DNA of 39,350 nucleotides from contig CAYGVJ010000040.1 in NCBI GenBank assembly GCA_964353255.1, forward strand, positions 1 through 39,350, read 5' to 3'. Shown here one piece after another: positions 32,862 through 39,350 of this stretch. How positions within the stretch are numbered: the first letter of the stretch is position 1; every line of letters begins with the position of its first letter. Origin of the DNA: VFZS01 sp964353255 (GTDB lineage: Bacteria > Acidobacteriota > Terriglobia > Bryobacterales > Bryobacteraceae). The notes beneath the pieces are model-generated. The model ran no database searches, was not told the origin of the DNA, and saw only the letters and a program-made list of their open reading frames with translations. Made by a program: the position numbers and the translations under genes.

Positions 32862-34371
32862 AACCTTGAATCTCGGAAAAGGCTTCGCTTTCCAGATCGT
32901 TCTGGAACATAGCCCGCCCGATCTCCCCCCGGAGTCGGCGGACTTCCCGCAAGCCCATAGCTCCCAGCACTTCGAGCAATTGGTCACGCCAGGAAGCCAG
33001 TAAGTTGGTGATTCGCCGGACGCCCCAATCCACCTTCAACCTTCTGGGCAGCCGGAAGCGGCTTTTCTCCCGATCTGCGCATTCCTCCAAAAATTCCGCC
33101 TGCAAGGCCGCCAGAAGGGGGGTGTCGAGCGCGACAGCATCGAGGCCGCAGACGATCGCCTTCGGAACGTGCTCGCCGGCGATGATGCCGCCGCTCCCCA
33201 CCAGGGTCACTTCGTCCCGGCATCCCGCGTCCACGAAGAGCCGGTGAGCCTCGCGGATCAGCTCGAGCACGAACCGACCGTCGGCTTCCCGCCCGTGGTA
33301 ATCGGCCACCAGATGGAACATGCGGATCCCCGCACGAAACTGCTGTAACAGCTCTTCCTTGGCGACGAAGTTCCGGCGCAAGCACACGACGCTCTCGGGG
33401 AAGCTCTTCCGGAGTTCCTGGAAGAGCGCCTCGTTCCAGCCATCCAGCTCGATCACCGGCGGCTGAGAGGGTAACTCCCTCAGCGCCTCGGCGTCCTCGG
33501 TCCCGACCAGTGGAATGATCTGGGGCCCCTGGAAGGTGTGAAAAAATCGGCCAAACCGCTCCCTGACGGTCGCGGCTCGGTCAGGAGCCCAGTGTCTCGA
33601 GTGGGTTACCGAGCCGCGCGCGTAAGCAAGCGGCCGGAGGGCCGATTTTTTCACACCTTCCAGGGGCGCGAATCTTGTGAGCGCCCGAACCGGCAGGATC
33701 AGGAACGTTTCCGCCTGCCGCGCGGCCGCGGCGAGGATGTCCACCAGTTTGCCAGACAGGAGCGACGCCGGCGGAGCATCGAACAACACGGGAATCGGGA
33801 TGGTGACGGGGGACGGAGCCGTGCCGACGGGTGCGCCCTGCGCGTCGAAGACGAGAAATGGCGGCTTGTGACCGAGATCCACGGCCGTCGAGATGAACTC
33901 TCGGCCGTGAATGCCGTCGCGGGTCGGACGCACGATCTCCGACATATCGGTCCACATCCCATCCCAGCCTGCGCCTCCGAACGGACCTCGGTAGCCCGCG
34001 CCTCTTACGGGTATCCTCCCGGTCCGCGCCTCGTAGAAAATCGTGTCCACCAGGTCCGGAGTGAAGTAGGAATCACCCAGGCGCCGGCGCTCGGGGTTAT
34101 AGTAGACCCGCACCATTTCCGGGTACTCAGTGGTGCAACGCAGGCAGCCGACGCACAACTGGTCGCGGGGTGCGAATCCGCCTACCGGCCCGGAGAAGAC
34201 GCCGTACAGGCAGGGTCGGCTCAACGCGACGTGCCGGTTTCCCCGGTAGCGGATCATCTCCCTGAGGAGATGCGAGGCCAGACCAGGCTTGCTGACCTTC
34301 ACCCGAGTGCGGTTAGGGAAGGGAGCAATTTCGGGGACCAGGCTGGCTTCAAGACGGTAGCGCTGATACAT
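32851..34371 (-). CDS. Third glutamate-synthase-related subunit with palindromic insertion
   Basis: The 506-residue protein starts MYQRYRLEASLVPE and has an iron-sulfur-type CVGCLRC motif, then a barrel-like half with VTLVGSGGIIAGEHVPKAIVCGLDAVAL, reminiscent of the GltB FMN site. It lacks the 3Fe-4S cysteines of GltB. It is therefore a divergent partner, perhaps an electron-transfer or regulatory subunit; no GltD-like NADPH subunit is present. About 45 residues (KKSALRPLAYARGSVTHS... to RFFHTFQG) are encoded by a palindromic element at 33525-33667 inserted in frame between RFAP and IIPLVG, so the subunit may be altered or still work. First gene of the three-gene operon. Confidence 0.75.
   Translation of the reverse strand: MYQRYRLEASLVPEIAPFPNRTRVKVSKPGLASHLLREMIRYRGNRHVALSRPCLYGVFSGPVGGFAPRDQLCVGCLRCTTEYPEMVRVYYNPERRRLGDSYFTPDLVDTIFYEARTGRIPVRGAGYRGPFGGAGWDGMWTDMSEIVRPTRDGIHGREFISTAVDLGHKPPFLVFDAQGAPVGTAPSPVTIPIPVLFDAPPASLLSGKLVDILAAAARQAETFLILPVRALTRFAPLEGVKKSALRPLAYARGSVTHSRHWAPDRAATVRERFGRFFHTFQGPQIIPLVGTEDAEALRELPSQPPVIELDGWNEALFQELRKSFPESVVCLRRNFVAKEELLQQFRAGIRMFHLVADYHGREADGRFVLELIREAHRLFVDAGCRDEVTLVGSGGIIAGEHVPKAIVCGLDAVALDTPLLAALQAEFLEECADREKSRFRLPRRLKVDWGVRRITNLLASWRDQLLEVLGAMGLREVRRLRGEIGRAMFQNDLESEAFSEIQGYGR
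33525..33667. repeat. 143-bp palindromic (REP/MITE-like) element inside a gene
   Basis: Two perfect 28-bp inverted arms (33525-33552 and 33640-33667, core GGAAGGTGTGAAAAAATCGG) enclose an inner 11-bp pair (33571-33581 / 33608-33618). The whole can fold into a cruciform. Translated on one strand it reads LAYARGSVT, on the other LPDGRGSV. It leaves the frame of the glutamate-synthase-related gene open. Confidence 0.85.
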
Positions 34372-34376
34372 GCTAA

Positions 34377-34560
34377 TCAGACACCGTTGAGGACAGAGGC
34401 GCGTGCTGACGCGGAGCGCCGTATCGATCCGCATGAGTATACCGCATCCGGATCCTCCACGCTGCCAAAGGCGCGAGAAATGGGGATATGACGAAGCCGA
34501 CGCGACGAGAGCTGATCCGAAGCGTGGGGGCGGCACTGACCGTGCTGCCCGCGGCAGCCC
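34377..34560 (+). repeat. Upstream-region direct repeat, copy A
   Basis: This region and 37198-37390 are related in sequence over about 190 bases, with a 42-base identical core (34411-34452 and 37232-37273, includes GTATCGATCCGCATGAGTAT). Copy A covers the space between the divergent glutamate-synthase-related gene and the GH95 fragment and runs into its first codons. Confidence 0.8.
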
Positions 34561-34742
34561 AGACCAGCCAGGACGCCGGGCGCGCGGATGTAGACGCGCT
34601 CAGACTGTGGTATCGCAGCCCGGCGAAGGAGTGGACCGAGGCGCTTCCCGTCGGCAACGGGAACCTCGGGGCGATGGCGTTCGGCGGCGTCGCGCGCGAG
34701 CGCCTCCAACTGAATCGGGATTTCCGCGATTCCCTGGGCTGA
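34488..34742 (+). pseudogene. GH95 alpha-L-fucosidase, N-terminal fragment A
   Basis: Eighty-four codons start with a twin-arginine-like signal (TKPTRRELIRSVGAALTVLPAAA) and continue LRLWYRSPAKEWTEALPVGNGNLGAMAFGGVARERLQLN, the unmistakable N-terminus of GH95 enzymes (normally about 750 residues), which cleave alpha-1,2-linked fucose. After LQLN the sequence becomes unrelated (RDFRDSLG) and stops. The catalytic domain is missing, so this is a broken gene. Confidence 0.85.
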
Positions 34743-34861
34743 CGGAGCTGCGCAGTGAGCAGAAGCTCCTACCGGCTGCCTCGCACGCGGACGTTCGCGG
34801 CTTTTGACGCCCGATCGCGCCGCTCCGGCAGCTCTGTGCCGTGCTGACCACGAAGTAAGCA

Positions 34862-35767
34862 TCAGACGCGCAGCCAACCGGAGGGGAGAATGTCCTGATC
34901 GTCCCAGGCCGAATTCCGGAACCATCGCTTCGGCGCAAGAACGACCTTATCTGGTCTCGTCGAAAGCCATGCCGCCCACCAGGAATAGGTGCTATTTGGA
35001 ATGACGAAATACTTGCACTGCGACAGCAGCCAGAAATCGCTTATCGCCGCGCCGCTCTCATTCCTGAGCCCGTCGACGTAGATGCAGTCTTTCGCCAGGA
35101 GTGACGCCAGGTGTTCGCGGCACCACTCGATATCCTCTGAAAAAACGAGATATGGTCCCAACGACTCGGCGGCGCAGGACAGGGTTCGAAGGGCTGTGTT
35201 GTAGTACTCCAGCCCGACGAAGCCCGTAGCGGACTTCCCGCTCACGTAGTCTGTTCGTCGAACATGTATTCCAACAGCGGGCGAAGACCTCACATGGAGG
35301 CCGAATTCAGTAACCGTGGGAGACGGCGGTACAAATAGCAAATCCTCGCGAATGATGTCCGCGATGTTGGCGAAGTACTTCTCTGACTGCCAGTATCCGT
35401 CCAGGTAAACGTCACCGCTCAGCCGGAAAACCGTCTCATCGAATCTCAGCGACCGCTCCCTGTAATGCCGCTGCCACTTGACAGCGTTTTTAGCCCAGGT
35501 CGTCAATTGAGCGAGCGCGTCGTAAACAACAGGTAATCGAACGGCCTTGTTTATTCGCGAGAGCAACGTGTACTCAAGCGGGGGCCTGAAGACGCCAAGT
35601 TGATACCGCCGGCGGACGCTTTTCGACAGATCATATAGTTTCGTCAAGTCGACGACGAGGCGGCCGCCACATCTCAGCGCTAAATGCCTGCCCAGCGCGT
35701 ATTGGAACAGCTGATTGCCCAGCCCCCCCTTAACCCTTACGACGATCGACGGTTGGTGGCTCAGCAT
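34862..35767 (-). CDS. GT11-family alpha-1,2-fucosyltransferase
   Basis: The 301-residue protein is a glycosyltransferase of family 11. It has GGLGNQLFQYALGR (14-27), the GDP-fucose-binding GIHVRRTDY (166-174), FSEDIEW (209-215) and the SWW motif in NSTYSWWAAW (258-267). It transfers fucose from GDP-fucose to a galactose-type acceptor, usually in O-antigen or capsule. The ATG at 35767 has CAGGAG upstream; the frame to 35842 is not needed. The gene is visibly less GC-rich than its neighbours and sits among relics of mobile DNA, so horizontal gain is likely. No other surface-polysaccharide genes are seen here. Confidence 0.9.
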   Translation of the reverse strand: MLSHQPSIVVRVKGGLGNQLFQYALGRHLALRCGGRLVVDLTKLYDLSKSVRRRYQLGVFRPPLEYTLLSRINKAVRLPVVYDALAQLTTWAKNAVKWQRHYRERSLRFDETVFRLSGDVYLDGYWQSEKYFANIADIIREDLLFVPPSPTVTEFGLHVRSSPAVGIHVRRTDYVSGKSATGFVGLEYYNTALRTLSCAAESLGPYLVFSEDIEWCREHLASLLAKDCIYVDGLRNESGAAISDFWLLSQCKYFVIPNSTYSWWAAWLSTRPDKVVLAPKRWFRNSAWDDQDILPSGWLRV

Positions 35768-36121
35768 TTGGGGCTCCTGGTTCGGTGGAGCATCATGGCA
35801 GCAGCCGCATCCGTTTGTCATTCGGACACTGGCGGGGAGCACGCTTTCCGACCAACACCGGACCGTCAGGCGTTAGCTTCTTTTTATCCAGGATTTCCAC
35901 TTTGACCTGTCGCTGAGAGCGAGTATACACCAACCTGCCGGCGGTGAAGCCATTCGAGGACTGTTTTTCGTCCTGGGCGCCTCCAGGGGCTCCCGAAACG
36001 GGCCAGTTCCGCCCTCGGGAGAACCCCACAGCACCGAACTGCCGCCTTTCTGTTCGATGCCAAAGACAGCTCTGCCTCCCTCACCTCCTTCTCGACAGAT
36101 TTCTGTGACGCACAGCGTTGG
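35768..36121. other. Unassigned stretch between GT11 and transposase relic
   Basis: About 350 bases with only short frames of no recognisable family. It may hold the GT11 promoter on the minus strand and the left end of the IS element; no terminal inverted repeat was found by eye. Confidence 0.4.
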
Positions 36122-36619
36122 CTATCCCGTTGGGAGGGGTAGCCTGGCAATCCTTCCCAGCATCGTCCCGAACAGCCGCCGCGTCAGATGACGCTCTGCC
36201 AGTAGGAGCCCGTAGTATCGGGCGTGCTTGATTAGCCGGCTGCCGGTTTTGACCAGCCGTTGTTGCAGGCTGCTGAGCGACCAGTTGTCGATCCTCTGCG
36301 GCAGCACCAACCGCCGCCACAGGTTTCCCAGGTTGTAGGCCATCACGCTTAACCACATCGGTACTTCATTCGACCGGAACCGATGGCAACTCAGCCGGGT
36401 CATCTTCACGGCCTGCTTGCCTTCCTTGGCAATGTCCCGCTCCAGGTTCTCGTTGGCCGGGATGCGGATGGCATACTGCACGCCCCGTTCTTCCAGCGCT
36501 TCGTAGATCTCCGGCTTGGCGAAGGCGGCGTCGGCACGGAACACCACGTCTTTGCCCGGCTTCTGTTGTCGCTCGATCTCCGGCAGTAGGAGTTCTTCCC
36601 AGCCGCCGGCGCTGTGGAC

Positions 36620-36642
36620 TCCGTCTGCGGACCGCAACCGGG
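36620..36642. repeat. 23-bp insertion, copy 1
   Basis: Starts TCCGTCTGCGGACC and ends ACCGGG, inserted before GTT in the transposase relic and shifting its frame. Homologous to copy 2 at 36730-36753. Confidence 0.7.
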
Positions 36643-36729
36643 GTTCCCGGGCCGCAGCTTGGCCGCCAGACAGTCGCCTTCGCGGTTGAACAGCAGCAGC
36701 GGGTGATAGCAGGTCGATTCGAAGTGTCC

Positions 36730-36753
36730 TCCGTCTGCGGACCCGTGACCGGG
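36730..36753. repeat. 24-bp insertion, copy 2
   Basis: Starts TCCGTCTGCGGACC and ends ACCGGG, also inserted before GTT; it adds eight codons in frame to the transposase relic. TCCG/CGGA inside can form a tiny hairpin. Confidence 0.7.
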
Positions 36754-37197
36754 GTTGTAGGCGCTTTGCTCCTGCGCGCCGTAAACGGGGATGTCGGTCG
36801 AATCCATGTCCGGCACGACTCGTTGGGGTAAATCGACGGGTTCCAGCCGGCCGATGAGCTCGCGGTTGATGCGCGCCAGCCCAGCGAAGTTCTGCTCTGC
36901 GGCCAGCATCTCGGTCTCGAACGATTGCAGCCGCTCGGCCCGAGCCGGGTCTTCGTAGCCGGCCAGCCGGCTGTAGACGGACTGGCGAAACAGATCGGCC
37001 AGCGGAAACTCAGTGTTCGTGCCGCACCGAGAGTCAGTCAGGTGTTGAAGGAGAGCTGAAATGGCTGATTTCCTTTTTCAGCCACTGGGTGTTGACCTCT
37101 GGAGCGTCTTCATTGCGTTGAAACCCGCATAAACGGAGGCGTCCGAAGGCTCCACAAGATTATTCAGTAAGTGCTAAGAATGGAAATCCGGGTCTAG

Positions 37198-37390
37198 TCA
37201 GACACGGTTGAGGACGGAGGCGGGTGCTGAAGCGGAGCGCCGTATCGATCCGCATGAGTATACCGCATCCGGAGCCGCGCTGGGGTGCGCCCGCGAGCGG
37301 CGGGACACGCGAGAATGGGGATATGAGGACAGCGACCCGACGCGAGTTGATCCGGAGTGCGGAGGCGGCGCTTGCGGCGCTGCCCGCGGG
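37198..37390 (+). repeat. Upstream-region direct repeat, copy B
   Basis: Second copy of the block at 34377-34560, with the same identical 42-base core (37232-37273) and the same position before a GH95-type signal peptide. The two copies flank the GT11 gene and the IS1380 relic. Confidence 0.8.
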
Positions 37391-37515
37391 CGGCCAAACG
37401 AGGCGTCGCGTTCGAGTGCCACGTTGAAGTGCGGGCCGAGGGCGGGCGGACCTGCCGCGCGAGTTGCAGCCGTCCGGCCCGTACCAGACCATCGGCGGCA
37501 CGTTTGAGAGCGGAA
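37323..37515 (+). pseudogene. GH95 alpha-L-fucosidase, fragment B
   Basis: MRTATRRELIRSAEAALAALPAGGQT is a twin-arginine-type leader like that of fragment A, then the frame ends at 37427. Later, short patches in other frames (for example GVAFECHVEVRAEGG) look like interior GH95 sequence, which suggests deletions and frameshifts. The leader match is clear; the interior patches are tentative. Confidence 0.55.
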
Positions 37516-37790
37516 TGATTATATCCGGTTGCGAGGTATAATATCTTTTTTCCAGTGCCTTGTACTCCTCCGGCGTAACCCGGGCGTGGTCGCCGACGGA
37601 AATCCTGGGGGGCTGAGGATCAGATAGGGCAGGTGCCCCTAGTCCCGTAGATCCCGTGGATCAGGTTATGGGGCGGGGGTGATGCGGCGTCAGGTTGCAG
37701 CATGACGCTTCTCCCCCGCCCTTTAGGTCTTCCCGCCGAAGGGCTTGAAAAAAGCCCACTCCGGGTGCGAAGAACCAATCGCGCTCCAGC
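37516..37790. other. Intergenic debris with hairpins
   Basis: No gene is seen. The stretch contains the hairpin at 37671-37721 and a second small one (GGGCTT/AAGCCC around a T-run on the minus strand, near 37743-37759), both suitable as 3' ends for the TonB-receptor-like gene. Confidence 0.5.
37671..37721. terminator. Nested hairpin downstream of the TonB-receptor-like gene
   Basis: Outer arms GGGCGGGGG (37671-37679) and CCCCCGCCC (37713-37721) enclose an inner pair GCGTCA (37687-37692) / TGACGC (37703-37708). It lies about 70 bases past the stop of the minus-strand gene. Confidence 0.6.
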
Positions 37791-39350
37791 TTAGAACTGG
37801 AAGCGAAGCTGGAGTTGAATGTTGCGCAACCCCCGGGCGCCGTTTGCCGCGCCGAAGCCGGCGTCCTTCGGCTTCAGCCGATTCGTGTTCAGGCTGCCGT
37901 CGGTATTGAACTGGTTGTTCGTCACCGTCATGCTCGTCGGGCTGTTGTACGTAGCCGATGTGCTCCGGCCGTTGATGTCCACGATGTTGAACGCGTTAAA
38001 GACGTCCGCCCGCAGCTCGAGCCGGTATCTCTCACCGCTGCTGACGCGAATCCTCCGCACGAACGACATGTCGACATTCCTCTGCAGACAGCCGCGCAGG
38101 TAGTTGCGGCCTGACTCCATACCCACGCTGCCGAAGCCCGGCCCACGTACCGCCGTGACATCGAACTGGGCGTACTGGTTGTTCGAACATCCGCTGCCGA
38201 GTTTGGCGGCGTCGAGAATGACCATCCGGCCGCCCCAGTCCGGCGACCCTGTGATGTTCACACTCGCGCCATTGCTCTGGTAGCTGTAACCGAGGGCGTA
38301 GGCCCCCCCCGACTGCACCGACGCCACAGCGGAAATCTGCCAGTCCCTGGTCAGCTCGCGGACCACGGCACCGTGGTTCGAGATGCCCGGGCTGTTCCAG
38401 ATGCCGTTCGCCTTGAACAGATGCGGGACCACATCCAGCGTCTCCATCAGCTTCTCGTACGCCGCCTGATCGGAACGCAGCGAGATGGTCCCGTCGGGCG
38501 CGTGCTGGAACCGTTGACTCAGCCCCGTGTTGCCCTTGAGGGAGATCCCGTACGTCCAGTTTGCCCCGAAGGAGAACCCGCCCTGGAACCGCCGGTTCAC
38601 GTTGAGCTGTATCGAGTGATACGTGTCCCAGAAGCGCGTCTGGTTCTCTTCGATGCCGGCGAAGCCCTGGAAAGGACGGAGCAGATTCGACGTGTAGGCC
38701 GTCGCCCCGGGAGTCGCGCTCGTGCCGAGCGTCGGGTCCTGGTACGCCGGCAGATAAGCCGCGCCGATGTCCACCGCGTTCAGGTTCTGACGCGTTCCGC
38801 CCTGGGTGCCTCCCATGCGGTTGATGCCGTGGTTGCCCACATACGTCGCGTCCCCGACCATCCCCCACGGCAGCGACTTCTGGATGCCGGCTTGCCACTG
38901 GACAGACGCCGGGATCTTCGCTTTGTACTGGAAGGTGATCAGCGTCGGCACCGGCTGCGGGCTCAGCCCCTGCCCGAGCGTCGCCAACAGCCCGTTGCGG
39001 AGGTCCTGGGCCGTCGCGGTCGGCGGATTGCCCGGGGTTGAAAACGTGGTGTTGCCGTCCGGCCGGTCGTAGAACAGCCCGACGCCGCCGCGCAGCACCC
39101 AGTCCGACTTCCCACTCAAGTCGTACGCGAACCCGAACCGCGGCCCCACCACCAGCTTCGGCCACTCGTAGTTCGTCTTCGCGATCCCGTCGCCCGCCTT
39201 CTTAATACCGTTCAGCAAATTGCCCGTGCCGGGAATCGGCGTCCCGATGGCCGCCTGCGTGTTCGCCGCGCCCGCCGCGGCCAGGATCTGCCCGTTGCGC
39301 GGATCCATCGCGTTGCGATCGTTGCCCGAGCACGCCGTCGCGCCGCTCTT
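37791..39350 (-). CDS. TonB-dependent-receptor-like outer membrane protein, C-terminal part (partial)
   Basis: The frame gives 519 residues and runs off the right edge, so the N-terminus (signal, regulatory-like domain and plug) is outside. The sequence is a beta-barrel with alternating strands: VVGPRFGFAYDLSGKSDWVLRGGVGLFYDRP, QWQAGIQKSLPWGMVGDATYVGNHG, SIQLNVNRRFQGGFSFGANWTYG, RLELRADVFNAFN, ending IQLQLRFQF with the terminal Phe needed for barrel insertion. It fits the large Oar/CarboxypepD_reg-like receptors of acidobacteria, about 1100 residues, which import or bind oligosaccharides or peptides. The substrate is unknown. Confidence 0.85.
   Translation of the reverse strand, partial: KSGATACSGNDRNAMDPRNGQILAAAGAANTQAAIGTPIPGTGNLLNGIKKAGDGIAKTNYEWPKLVVGPRFGFAYDLSGKSDWVLRGGVGLFYDRPDGNTTFSTPGNPPTATAQDLRNGLLATLGQGLSPQPVPTLITFQYKAKIPASVQWQAGIQKSLPWGMVGDATYVGNHGINRMGGTQGGTRQNLNAVDIGAAYLPAYQDPTLGTSATPGATAYTSNLLRPFQGFAGIEENQTRFWDTYHSIQLNVNRRFQGGFSFGANWTYGISLKGNTGLSQRFQHAPDGTISLRSDQAAYEKLMETLDVVPHLFKANGIWNSPGISNHGAVVRELTRDWQISAVASVQSGGAYALGYSYQSNGASVNITGSPDWGGRMVILDAAKLGSGCSNNQYAQFDVTAVRGPGFGSVGMESGRNYLRGCLQRNVDMSFVRRIRVSSGERYRLELRADVFNAFNIVDINGRSTSATYNSPTSMTVTNNQFNTDGSLNTNRLKPKDAGFGAANGARGLRNIQLQLRFQF

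Larger units (their letters stand above)
36122..37000 (-). pseudogene. IS1380-family transposase, decayed
   Basis: On the minus strand, DLFRQSVYSRLAGYED at the N-terminal side, then PDMDSTDIPVYGAQEQSAYN, GHFES/TCYHPLLLFNREGDCLAAKLRPGN, FRADAAFAKPEIYEALEERGVQYAIRIPANENL, MTRLSCHRFRSNEVPMWLSVMAYNLGN and ERHLTRRLFGTMLGRI follow the order of IS1380-family DDE transposases. The gene is broken: residues between GYED and FETE and between LERDI and KEGK are deleted compared with the family, and two short insertions occur at 36620-36642 (23 bp, causes a frameshift) and 36730-36753 (24 bp, in frame). Ends of the IS are not certain. Confidence 0.85.

Noticed and set aside
33538..34491. A 317-codon plus-strand frame starting with KKSAKPLPDGRGSV
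   Set aside because: It is the antisense of the glutamate-synthase-related gene and the palindromic element.
1..39350. tRNA, rRNA or CRISPR arrays
   Set aside because: No cloverleaf, rRNA core or regularly spaced repeat was recognised on either strand by eye.

Overview
The window looks like a draft chromosomal scaffold from a high-GC Gram-negative soil bacterium, most likely an acidobacterium of the Solibacter/Bryobacterales kind. That assignment is inferred from the gene content: exported M16 peptidase, bacterial alpha-2-macroglobulin, a large TonB-receptor-type outer-membrane barrel, GH95 fucosidase remnants, and a palindromic repeat whose translation reads LAYARGSV/LPDGRGSV, strings I recall as common in acidobacterial proteins. 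No marker gene is present to prove it. A run of exactly 100 N at 28796-28895 marks an assembly gap.

Region by region. (1) 1-620: a DinB-fold protein behind a consensus sigma70-type promoter with an 11-G run in its spacer. (2) 915-4909, minus strand: a compact arginine operon argF-argG-argH-argR with an ARG box over the argF start codon. (3) 4950-6263: a short MITE-like element with terminal inverted repeats and a flanking 9-bp duplication, then a shortened UvrC-like protein. (4) 6356-10371: two small proteins, an exported M16 metallopeptidase and a Dabb-like exported protein. (5) 10455-18926: a cell-envelope island with a DUF1175 protein, a thioester-type alpha-2-macroglobulin, a membrane protein and, convergent to them, a three-domain fusion (transpeptidase + SpoIID + HExxH peptidase). 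A Uma2-type nuclease follows. (6) 19597-27047: a seven-gene catabolic operon (beta-hydroxyacid dehydrogenase, Fe-dependent alcohol dehydrogenase, aldehyde dehydrogenase, GntR/FCD regulator, MFS organic-anion transporter, exported RraA-like protein, threonine-3-dehydrogenase-type enzyme). (7) 27098-28969: a scrambled accessory patch with a UPF0175 antitoxin whose toxin is cut to 17 codons, an orphan HicB, a large hairpin, two small genes behind an extended -10 promoter, and two decayed tdh fragments, one across the assembly gap. (8) 28981-34371, minus strand: a split glutamate synthase in three overlapping genes; the first carries an in-frame palindromic insertion. (9) 34377-37515: debris of two GH95 alpha-L-fucosidase genes with near-identical upstream regions, flanking a GT11 fucosyltransferase and a decayed IS1380-family transposase. 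(10) 37791-39350: the C-terminal barrel of a TonB-receptor-like protein running off the right edge.

How the parts work together. The arg operon converts ornithine to arginine and encodes its own repressor. The envelope island pairs a protease-trapping alpha-2-macroglobulin with peptidoglycan-active domains, echoing the known pairing of bacterial alpha-2-macroglobulin with PBP1C but with different partners. The catabolic operon has the parts to import a small hydroxy/sugar acid or alcohol and oxidise it through an aldehyde; its substrate cannot be read from sequence. The strongest leads for undescribed biology are the envelope island with its triple-domain protein, the homopolymer promoter, and the several small mobile palindromes that have entered genes and promoters. 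No tRNA, rRNA or CRISPR array was recognised.
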